Part shown: in pieces, positions 50,161 through 60,200 of the stretch
Numbering within the stretch: position 1 is the stretch's first letter
Layout: each line of letters starts with the position of its first letter
Assembly: GCF_018691265.1 (NCBI RefSeq)
Contig: NW_024881276.1
Span: forward strand, 3,162,001 to 3,226,000
Source of the DNA: Tyto alba
Taxonomy: Eukaryota; Chordata; Aves; Strigiformes; Tytonidae
Length of the DNA stretch: 64,000 nt
Reading direction: 5' to 3'
The notes under the pieces: generated by a model
What the model saw: only the letters and a program-made list of their open reading frames with translations
Databases searched by the model: none
What the model was told of the DNA's origin: nothing
Translations under genes and position numbers: made by a program

Positions 50161-52980
50161 CAAAACTATGAAGGTGACTAATTTTACCTGAATTAGAAAA
50201 TATACTCAGTATCTGACGTCATATCACTTTAGGCTTTGATCTTGTTGGTTTTCAGAAATTGAGGGTTATATACAAAGGGATTCAAACCAACTGTAGGTAT
50301 TTACTTTTAAAAAGGCTGTACTCAACATTTTCACTCTGTTGTTGCTCTAAGACTGGAAGAGCTTCTGTATCAGACACACTGCAGCCTTTGACCATGAATT
50401 TATGTGGGTGTTGAAGTTTATAATTCTGTGTTTTGATCTCAATACTAGTGAGCATTTTGGTCTCAAGCTCCAACAAAGCAGAAGAAAGGGCCGTTCCCTC
50501 TCATTTAACTCCCTTGAAGGATTTGATACAAGATTCAGCTCTTAAAATGTGATGGTAGTTCCCACTTTCTTTTGAAATACAGCTTTTCAAAGTGATTCCT
50601 TAGTGGCCAGAACCTTCCCAGGAAGTGGGATTTCTGGTCCAATTTCTGTCTTTGCCTGAAGAAATTCAGTCCCAAATCACTCACCTTATCACAAGAATAC
50701 TGGCGGTTCTGTGCATGTATCCCTGGACATATTGAATGCATTTCCTAGCCAAGAGAAACCTGACTGTTTCTACCAGCTAGATTGGAAATGGATCCATGGG
50801 TAAGGAGAAAGACATTCACTTCCATGTGAAGTATTTCCATTTTCTATACTAGATTCATTAGATGGGTCTCCATTTTTCACAGCAATGAATAACAGTTTAT
50901 GTGTGTTTGTCCAGCTCTGCTATAAAGCTTTTTATATTTGTAGTGCAACATTAATCAATGTTGCTATGATCTATTTTAGTTTTACCTCTTCTTCCCTAAA
51001 GGAGACTTGTCTTTGGGAGATTTATTCAAAGATTTTAAAATGTGTATGCGCACAAGGGTGTCTGTCTATGTTAGTAAAGATGATGCCATAAAAACATGCC
51101 CTGGTCTTGAAGTGGAAGGCGATAAGCTTTGCTATGGCATTTAGTTCCCATATGATATTATTCCTCAGAGCTGGGAAAGATGCTGAAAATGTGCTGACAA
51201 GTGGTAGTGAGTGGTGCAGACAGCTCCCTTATCTAACAACTTAAAGCTATATTTTAATCTTCTTGGCCAGTGCCACCAAGAGAATTACAGAGAAGGACAA
51301 ATTCTTTGAAGATGGTAATCTAATTAAACCCCTTGGAAGAAGTAGAGCCCAGGGGCAAAATAGCCATAGTGTGGTGTTCACTGTCAGCCAGTGTTTCCTA
51401 ACTACTGTGTGCTGAGTTACAGCACTTTGCTGTACTCCAGTAGTCTAGTTGAGTAGAGCCATGACTCTGTCGTCAGTTTTCAAGATGAGGTGGAGTTCAG
51501 GTAAAAATATATGAGTGCTCCGATTTGAAAGCCTGCTGTTAAAAATGAATCTCAAAGTGATCCTATGCTGGTGGTCTTATGGAAATAACTGACGTTGTGT
51601 TATTTTCCACCAGAGGAGACTGAACTATGACTCCAGACTTTTCAAGATTATTTTCTCAGCATCACCTGGTGGCTCCTAGAGTATGAGCTGCTGTGAGCTC
51701 TTTTATTCAGGCACCGGGACATTCAGGTGACTGTTGTGTGATTATTTGTGATGAAGGAGAGGTCTGGAAGATCTGGATACCACATATAATGATTTATAAT
51801 GCTGTAAGATGTTTTAAGGCTCGTCTTGAGCTTTGAGTATAATATTAAAGTACAGGTTTTGTACTAGTTTGGGGCTCAATTCAATCCATGTGTAGCTAAG
51901 TAAAAATTCTTTTTACTTCTATCAACATATTCGTATTGCTGAAGGGCCCACTATTTTTTTGAAAAGTCTTTCCTCATTGTCAATGTTTCATCTCTACCAT
52001 GAACCAGCATTCACAAGGGATTAAAATTAACAAAGGAACCACAACCTTGGGTGACGTTATTTAAATTGTAGAATAAAATGGCCTAGGTTTCTTTGCTGCT
52101 TCCCCTTTCTATGGGGTTTTGATTACTCAAATCATAATAGAAGAGGTCAGATATGTGTCATGATGAAAGATGATGAAGATGCTGGTGGAACTGGAATTCT
52201 AATAGCCATACTGGTTTTCCAACAACAAGCTCAACTGAAAGCAATAAAACTGTTGTCTCTACTCTCTCTTTTCCCTATCAATCCTTCATAAGATGTGTAT
52301 TATTGAGAACATCTTTAGATTTGCAGACACACTCTTGCACACTGACTATCCCGAGTCTCTCCAGTTAGGGCACTGCACTTCAGCAGCCCTGAATGTCCCT
52401 GTTTGCCGGGTGGCATTTAGATAATCCAAGAGAAATAGGACAGCAGAAGCACCTGGGCCACCCTTTGCCAATGGAAATTGTTGAGAATACAGGGATGGCA
52501 ATTGAGTTGTGCTTTCCCTTTGCTTGTGAAGAAATTAGTTGTTATTAAAAACAATGCTGCAACACTAGACCAAAGAGATGATAACCTGTGGGTCAAAATG
52601 AAAGAACAAAAGGTGCAGCAGCAGCAGGAAGTAATGATAATTAGAAGCAAGAGCAAAACTAACTTAGGACACCTCAGAGCTACAGTGGAGTTAATGCAAA
52701 AAAACCCCAACCAACCAAACAAATCAAATACTTTAAACAGAAGAAATTTGCATAAGATGCTCCTTAAATGTAATTATGGAATGGGATGTAATTTATCATC
52801 ATGACTAAGGGCTTCCTCTATCTGTGCTAAAATATATGGAACGACTGTACTTCTGTAATTACTACTGCACCTGCCCAGGAGCAAGCACTCCTAGGAGGGC
52901 CATTGGTTCGAAAGTAGAATTGATCTATGATACTTGAGAGGAGTTGGTCTCTATCTGTTCCACTCCATTTCACTAGATCG
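50161..52980. other. Non-genic stretch
   Basis: No gene recognised. A short (GCA)n of four units lies near 52615-52627. Frames of up to 108 codons on both strands at 52417-52804 overlap each other and have no domain. Confidence 0.5.
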
Positions 52981-53180
52981 GGCTTCCATGCTTCTTCTGA
53001 GGTCCATCCTTGCAGCACTGCAAACACACAAGTCAAATCTAGCTTCCCCCCCTGCCCCCCGCCCCCAGCTTGCTTCCCACGGGGCACGAAGGGGAGAGGC
53101 TCAGCTGCCGTGGGGGGCAGCAGGCAAGCTGTTATTCTTTGAGAAACCTACTCTAAAGCGGCTGCTGACCTTCCCTCCCT
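52981..53180. other. GC-rich islet with C-runs
   Basis: 53045-53068 on the plus strand is almost pure C (runs of about 7, 6 and 5), so the minus strand carries closely spaced G-runs that could fold as a G-quadruplex. CpGs cluster at 53060-53110. Anonymous frames occur on both strands. No promoter elements are recognised. Confidence 0.4.
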
Positions 53181-53739
53181 CACCTATAGTGCCACTTGCC
53201 CAAGAAGGTGGATATTGCTTTGCTCTGAAGGGGAGGGAGCAGTAGGAAGGAAGCGTCCTGGGTAGTTTCCATTTGCCTTTTTCTGCTCTCCTGGTTTCTG
53301 CTGTGAAGAATCTGTGTCAGTTATCTCTCTGCTCTACTTGAGAGCAAAAGCTAAAAAGAGTCTTTGTCCCTCTTCAGAAAATTTCTCAGATGAGTAACAT
53401 ACTTCAAGCAAGAGCTTGAATAATCATGTTTCTAACAGTGTGGATGAAGACAAGAGTTAGCTTGAAAACCTGTTATTAATGGTTAGTTTTCTGCAGGTGT
53501 CCAGATTATGTGAACTTGAACAATGACTCAAGTCTATAAACCACCAAACCTTTACACTTCTCGAGATGACTTCCAGTGCTCCTCAGGTTCACAGCAGATG
53601 ATGCTTTGTTTCCCTGTGCTTTGCACCCTGAGTTTCTCAGGGGCTATAAAGCAACCCAGTGTTTGATGGGAGCAGTCAGAGGGGGATGGGGCCGAGCAGC
53701 AGGAGAAAGCGTAACTGAGAGACTGATAGAGACATCCTG

Positions 53740-54110
53740 ACAGCTGCAATGGGTCATCAATAGATCCATCACGCTAGTAATTTGCAACAAATTTAACATA
53801 CATCACTTTAGTCAGGCCACGCTGTATCTGTCTTGTCACGGCATCAGAGTGAATAACACTTAAATCGGGTGTCACCGCTGACCTCTATGACCCTCGAATT
53901 GACACTGCTGTTTGAGCTTGGCCTAGCTGGCAGCAGATGTAACGAAGATTAGTACAAAAGGTGGAGGGGGTGTGCAAAAGGAGGACAGAGCATAACAATA
54001 CAGCTTAACCAGGCAAACAAACAGGATCTCTGGGTTTTCTCCCGGTCCTGCTTTGCTTGATGAAGTGTTGGCGTTTATTTAGGCTTACTTCCAGCATTCG
54101 TTAGTTAGAT
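53740..54110. promoter_or_regulatory. Candidate regulatory block with a DR3 nuclear-receptor motif
   Basis: Seen: at 53879-53893 the plus strand reads TGACCT-N3-TGACCC, which on the minus strand is a direct repeat of GGGTCA and AGGTCA spaced by 3. Known: this is the consensus layout of a DR3 element bound by RXR heterodimers such as VDR-RXR. The surrounding 370 bp are non-repetitive and keep several CpGs (53770, 53820, 53839, 53866, 53876, 53895) despite AT-rich surroundings. Inference: a regulatory element. Confidence 0.3.
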
Positions 54111-54784
54111 TATAAACTATGTACATATTTTTTATTCTGGTTGATTTTATATGTATGCACGTATGCATGCATATATGTATACAATAAAATTTGTAGACTT
54201 CAAGGTGATCACCATGAAAACTAAAGTCCTATAGAAGATGTAGAACACAAACAATAGTAAATTGAACTTCTCTCTTCTGTGTTTGAAACATGAGACCCAG
54301 CCTGAGACATGAATGGATGCTTTGGCTGTGTTGCCACTTTCAGCATGTCAGTGCAGACCTAACACTATAGGAAAAAACCAAGCTTCTCAAAAAAGTGTGT
54401 CTCAGAGATCAAGAGCCTCATTAAACCCTAAAATCCTGATGACTTGTATGTTAGAAACCCTCTTAGATGATCCCTGGAAGAATGAAGAGCCTCCCAGCAA
54501 GCACAGCCAGTCTGGATCTTGGGGAAATCTTCTCCTGATCTCCAATCTGAAGACTGATTTAACTTAGAACCTGTGAGCAAGACTCACCAACCAGCTAAAC
54601 AACATATTTTTATATAGCCAAGAGAAGCTGTTTCCCCCGTTTCCAGTCTTAATGAATACCTTCCATAGACTTCTATAGTTGTTTCTACAGACTAGCATGG
54701 AAATTACTACAAACCTGTTAAGTCTCCCTGGCGCTAGAAACGAGACACCCTCCACAGTCAGGCAGAGCCAACTGAGTCTGCTCA
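54111..54784. other. Non-genic stretch between candidate elements
   Basis: Contains the small alternating tract listed separately and two anonymous frames (54313-54567 plus, 54564-54788 minus). No gene recognised. Confidence 0.45.
54150..54182. repeat. Alternating purine-pyrimidine tract
   Basis: About 33 bp of strictly alternating ATGT/ATGC/ACGT units containing the palindrome GCATGC. Such tracts can adopt Z-DNA. Probably a small decayed microsatellite. Confidence 0.7.
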
Positions 54785-55000
54785 GCATTTATTTTTGAAT
54801 CAGCACACGATAGAATTACACGATTTGTTTGCTCACCCGAAAGGCGCTTTAGAGGCATTCACGGTACGTGTGCGACTGGATGCTGGGTGGGCTTTTCCCC
54901 TTCAGTCATTCATCCTTCTAAACAAATACATAGCTATAGGCTGAATTTGGATTTTTTTTCCTCGCGCTACTGTTCTTAAAAGTGTGATTTTTAATTAATA
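54785..55000. promoter_or_regulatory. CpG-retaining candidate regulatory element
   Basis: About ten CpGs lie within 54805-54970 although the sequence is not especially GC-rich; neighbouring kilobases have very few. Several fall in short palindromic contexts such as TACGTG. Known: methylated CpGs are lost quickly in vertebrate DNA, so retention suggests selection or an unmethylated state. No open frame with a domain covers it. Confidence 0.3.
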
Positions 55001-57220
55001 GAATTTGAATTATAATAAAAGAAGCTGTCTTTGAGCAAGTAATTGGAAGTTATAAAATTAATATGCATATGACTTGTATAATAGCTTGTCCTTTTTTTCT
55101 GACAGTCTGCTAGATGTTTGATATCGGGGTTAAACTCATATATCACATCACTAAATATCCCTCAACTGGAAGAGTAAGAAGATCTTTGATTATTCTACAT
55201 GTCCTAAAATGTTCATATTAAGTATTTGAAGTTAGAAATATATAGCAAGTTATAGAAATAATAGGAGAATTAGAAAAGTTTAGAAAAGTTAGGTGATCTT
55301 ATTCATAGCAAGTGCTGCTGAGGACAGTTTATAATATGTGTACTATCTTTAGAAGTAATCATGTGTCAGTGTTACTCAAGTTTGTAGTCTTTTTATACGT
55401 AACAACCGAATCGGTGTACATTGTGTATGAATTTCTGTGTTTTTTGATTAGAGAGAGATGAGAAAATGGAGGCAAATCAGCACCTGGCAAACCATGTTTT
55501 GGTCTGGATTCTGGGGACTGGAGAGATAAATGGAAGTGCAATTGCACCAGGAAGGTGAAGACCTCTTCCCCGTTGCCTAGCTGTCCCATGGTGTGGAGAT
55601 GTGTCTCAGAGAAGCTGGGGTTCATACAAAAGTGGGCACAGGGCACAAGTGAGTTCATCCACATACAGCTCATAACCACGTATGAACTGTCCGTTAGCCC
55701 TGATAGGGAGTCCTGGTTCTTGGGTTAAAGTAGCTCTTTCCATTTTGCATATGTACGTTCTCCCCTTCTTTCAACTTACCTTTTTTAAAAAAAGTTTGTT
55801 TTATAGTGATCTGTTTGCATTCTGCTTAAAACTGTTTCTTCCCTCATTAATTCTGATGTGAAGGAAGGAATGAAAAGAATGTGTTTGACAAAGGACCTTT
55901 GATGTGTATCTGTGATGGTTTTGGGGTTTGCTGGAGGATCCAGCAAGGACTCATGCTGTGGATCTCAAGGCAAGTTTGAGACTTTCTCAGGACTCTTGCT
56001 ATAGGCTGCCCTTGGGAGTATGTGACAGCTGTTCAGGACAGGAGGTCAGATATAGCCAGAAAGGGTGCTAACTATATGGTCCCCTCGGGTGTTATTAGCT
56101 GTAGGAACTGGCCTAACTTCGCTGTGTGAGCCCAGTGGTTCTTTGATGAATACTTTCTGACTGTGCCAACACCATATTTCTATTATTGAGGGACAATGTA
56201 TTCATTAAGTTAGCTGTGAATACCCCTAGGTTTGCAATATATGAGTACTTGGATTTTCTTTCTTTTTTCCTCCAAGGAATACCAACCTTGGGTCTGAAAA
56301 TGTAAAATTCCAGTATGGGAATGCAGTCAGAAAATCTTATGAAAATTGTGAATTGTTTGCTTTATGGTCACATTTTTCTGTTTGGTCTGATCTTCCTCAC
56401 CAGACAAAATTTCCTGCAACAGACCATGAGTTCCCCTCAAAAAAGAACCACTTCACCACTGGGCTTTCTGGTTATTGTGCACCAGGACACACAGTCATCC
56501 AGGGAGCCTCCCCCAGATGAAAGTGATGATAAGAAGCATTTTCATTCTAATGTTCATAATGCATGTGACACTACTTCAAAGAAGCTATTCGGTTTGGGAG
56601 AGAGGGTGTGTATGATTCCCTCCCCCCCATGTGTTATTAAATAAAAAGTTGATATCTAAATAAGCTAATTCTTATGGTATCTGGTAGCTGTACTCTTCTG
56701 GACTAATGTGGGTAGAAGTGAGTGCTAATGTATTGCCCATCACTTTGTTTATTCTGTTAGGTGTCAATACCCACACTCTTCACTGTTTTCCCAGGAAATT
56801 AAGCTGAAAAATTACAAAGGAGAATGATACTGAAACTTTGCATGGAGAACAATCTGACTGTGGCTAGACTCCATTCCATTCTCAACATACTTTACAGATC
56901 TTTTTTTTTTTTTTGGCTTCAAATTTGCTGCCACGAGGTAATTGCATCCTTTATTTTCACACTTTACAAATAAAAAAGACTGGGACTCTGTCCCAGTCTC
57001 TTCCTCTTCCTTCTCCCATACAAAAACATAGCCTCTGTAGCCACAGCCCTCTTCTGCTTAGAAAACTAAGAAGCTTAGCAGTAGTACTTGACAGAAGAGG
57101 AAGCCAGCTTCAATTTTATGAACACAGTTTGTGGTAATGGTCTTCCTAATGCTGTTGTGCGTACCTGTAAGGGAGACAGTTCACCTGGGGAAGCACTTTT
57201 CCACTGAATCCTGGCATGTT
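55001..57220. other. Non-genic stretch
   Basis: No gene recognised. A duplicated 'tagaaaagtt' lies near 55270-55290 and a T14 run at 56901-56914. The 109-codon plus-strand frame at 56315-56644 and the 106-codon minus-strand frame at 55359-55679 have no recognised domain. Confidence 0.5.
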
Positions 57221-57590
57221 GGCATTTCTCCTCTCCTCCCGGGGAAAAAAAACCAAAGCCTGTGGGTTGGTCCTGGTGGTGACTCCCCCTTGGACAGCAC
57301 TTCAGCCCCTTGCCAGCCACGCATGACCCCACCGGCCTGAGGGGCTGTATGGGATGGCTGGGGTGGGCACAGCAGTGATCGGGACCATTGCCATAGTCAT
57401 GATGATCGTGCCAAAGAGGGGGGGGGGGGACGGTCCGCACCCCTTTTCCTCCTGCTCGTGGGGGAGTGCTAATCCTACTGTTGGGGAGGGTGGCCGGTCG
57501 GCCCGGTGTGGGTGCTGAGGTGCCAGCACCAGTGGTAGCTCCACTCCCAGCCGCTAAAGGCATTGGCACATCCTACTCAGCCCTCAGGAG
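57221..57590. other. GC-rich islet with G12 run
   Basis: A roughly 370-bp GC-rich block with about a dozen CpGs and a G12 run at 57418-57429. It is open on both strands (164 codons on minus at 57075-57569; shorter frames on plus), which is typical of GC-rich DNA without AT-rich stop codons. The minus-strand protein is Pro/Gly/His-rich with no family signature. An orphan CpG island or old insertion are both possible. Confidence 0.35.
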
Positions 57591-58259
57591 GGAAGGATCA
57601 CTGTGCAACCTCACACCTTTCTTAGACCCTGGTGGCTGCCCAGCTGTTGGCTTGAGCTTGCTTGAGCAAATATGTCCCTTCTCCTGTTTTTCTTATTAGT
57701 TGTTTAACCTCCTGCTGCCTTTCAATTTTTTAATTTCCAGTTTTTAGCTATATATTGTTTAAAAACAGGGGCATGGAAAGAACTCCCAAGTGTAAGTCTC
57801 ACAGTGGGTTGTTCTCTACAGCCCCTCTTTGCTCCTTGCTGACACGGGGACAAATAAGTTGATGTTAAAATAATGATTTGGTCCGGCTTTCTGTGCCTGT
57901 TTAAGCCTGAAATTAAAGGATTCATAAGTAACTTTATCATGTCAAAATCATAAAGACTTTATGTTTTAGTTTTCGAGAGTTTTAGATTTGCAGTTGTTAA
58001 GTCTCCCTGACTCATACTGAATACTTCTATATTAAAAAATAATAAAAGTGCACTAAGACTTTTTCCCAATAATAAGTTTTATTAGGTACATCAGGTGCTA
58101 CTGTAGAATAGATATACAGTAGTGTAGGTACATTGCAAACAGCATCTTATAGTATCAGACAAAGAGAACCTTTTACAAACCCCATGTCTCTAATTTCATT
58201 TTAGAAAATTAGATACTCAGAATTTTGCATAAGATAACTGTATTACTGGGATGCAATTT
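57591..58259. other. Non-genic stretch
   Basis: AT-rich, no recognised gene, repeat or regulatory signature. Confidence 0.5.
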
Positions 58260-58960
58260 GGCCCAGGTTTCTAGCTTTAGTGCATGTGGCTCCTTAATAA
58301 AAAGTGTCAGTTAAAATGAAAATACAGCTTGGGTAATTAAATTTAATTGGATCTTGTCACTTTAAATCCTCTTCGTTTTTGAGTGTTTCTACAGAATTGC
58401 AGCTTCTGGTTTGCTAATTTCTTTATTGCAAGCTGTGCGCTGAACCTGACTGTCCTATAATAAAGTGGGACCTTGTTTTTGTAGAGGGCTTTGAACCATG
58501 ACTGTAATAACAAACAAAAGGAGGGTGGGAGCTAATTTATTGTCAAAAGAAAACCTTTCCTTTATTTCTTACATGTTCGGTTAGCGAAAAAAAATGGGTT
58601 TGGATTTATTAACTCTTTAATTTTCTTGCCAGTTGAACACCATTTTGCACAAGCTCTCATGAATACTGTAGTATGATGCTATGCCTGTGACAGGTAGCAG
58701 CAGCAATTATCATACTTTTTTATATTGGAGTTGTTTGGGCAAGCAATAGGGATTAGGTGAATTGCAGTATTCATACATAGGTCAAGCAAGGTGCAAGCAG
58801 CCACAATGCAAATGATGTGTACTGCCTGTCAATAGCCACCATGCTGATTCGGAGGGATCACCTTCTCCAGGGGTGAGAGGTAATTCAGTTTCTTTATTAC
58901 ACATTGCACATGCACAGCATCCAAAGGCAAGGAAGATTTAAGTGCAGGTGATGAAGACAG
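58260..58960. promoter_or_regulatory. Candidate conserved enhancer block
   Basis: Seen: an inverted TAATTAAATTTAATTG arrangement at 58334-58349 (paired homeodomain-like), CTTTGAA at 58489-58495 (TCF/LEF-like), several TTTATTG and CATTTTGC sites, and ATGCAAAT near 58807 (octamer). There are no repeats, and no open frame of 60 codons or more over about 700 bp. Inference: this uninterrupted, motif-dense, frame-free block is the most extensive enhancer-like stretch in the last 10 kb. Conservation cannot be measured here. Confidence 0.28.
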
Positions 58961-59864
58961 AAAATATTGGCCATACCAGCAGACACATCATAAAAACGAT
59001 CAGTCTGTCACAAATTGTACAGCTGCTAATGCCCATGTTTCAAATTAAAGCCAGCTGAATTAATTTTTACACTCAGGTTTTATGTGTGAAATGCAAAATC
59101 ATTGCATCCTTGGTTAGAAGACAGGTTACTTAGCACCAGCATCACAGAACAATTAAAGATGTAAGACTGCCCTTCACAGCGCAGTAGTGGTCTCCTGATT
59201 CTGTGCTAAAGCAGATGGGTATGATGTAATTACATTTTGCAAAGTGCAGGCAACACAAATATCTCCAACAGGAGAGTTATGCCAGTGCAGTCATTGCTGT
59301 TTATAACCTCTTCAGTTCCAGAGGTGTGCCTCACATCTTACCAATACACCCGGGAGAGAATCTCTGCAACCAGACACAGAAGGCTCTGTTCGGTTGCTCA
59401 CACATGGGTGTCCAGGGCTATTTGGGGCTCCTGAGGTTATATGAGATAGCTGCACAGGGCTGGTTGACCCTGGGCCCTTAGAGTAAGATTCAGAGCACAC
59501 ATTAGTGTCTATGCAGGAAGCAGGTGCCTAAGTGACAATTTTAGCTAATGAAGCTCTAACAGTTGGTTCAGCTGCCAACAAACAAACAACCAGTGGCAGC
59601 TGGGATGTCCTGCCGTACCCCACCTGACCTGCTGGTCAAGAAGGGCATAACTATAATATGTTCCTGTCTTATATCTATTACATCTGGCTTGATATTCAAG
59701 GAGAGTTCAGCTGACACTAGTTACCTACTTATAATTATGCAACTAAATCTAGGCCTAGAGATCCATTTGTTTCATAAAAAGAACTCACAGTTTACTGCAG
59801 GTGGACACTTAAATTTAATTATCTGTAGCCATGCAGCTACTGTTTTTTTGCAGACCAGCTCCTC
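58961..59864. other. Non-genic stretch
   Basis: No gene recognised. Overlapping plus and minus frames at 59237-59500 and a 103-codon plus frame at 59563-59874 have no domains. Confidence 0.5.
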
Positions 59865-60200
59865 GTTCAGGTAAAGCTCGCATTTATCCCAGGAGCACCC
59901 TGGGAACACCTGGAACATGGACATGTGGCTCTTCCCACGCTCGGTCTCCCTCTCCGCTGTGTGGTGACCAGCTTGTTCCCCTGGGCAGCACGTGGTGGGG
60001 GCTGGTGCTCCATCATTCTCTTCTCACTCGTCTGCTGCTTGTTCCCAAGACAAGGCATCTCGTACCAGCCCATCGTGACTTCCCAAGGAGGTGACGCTCT
60101 CTTTACCCTCATGCATGGCTGCATTAGGACATGAGATCTGAAGGAGGCACCTGGAGGCTGTAGCAACTCATCCTTTCTGAAATAGGTGGAAAGCACCGTC
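59865..60200. other. GC-rich islet
   Basis: A moderately CpG-containing block of about 330 bp, open on both strands (109 codons on minus at 59867-60196; 87 and 69 on plus). No domain, transposon wording or splice signals convince me. It resembles the other GC-rich islets of the window. Confidence 0.35.

Noticed and set aside
49820..50163. Plus frame with Glu/Arg repeats and three overlapping minus frames with Leu/Ser/Pro repeats
   Set aside because: Artefact of the stop-free (AGAGG)n array.
52890..52930. 'ggttcgaa' considered as a tRNA T-loop
   Set aside because: No acceptor stem, A box or anticodon arm at the right distances.
53100..53125. 'gccgtggggggcagcag' considered as a CTCF site
   Set aside because: The G-rich core is present, but the upstream half does not fit the CTCF consensus in register.
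57280..57310. 'ttggacagcacttcag' considered as an RE1/NRSF element
   Set aside because: Only one half-site resembles the consensus; the other half is missing.
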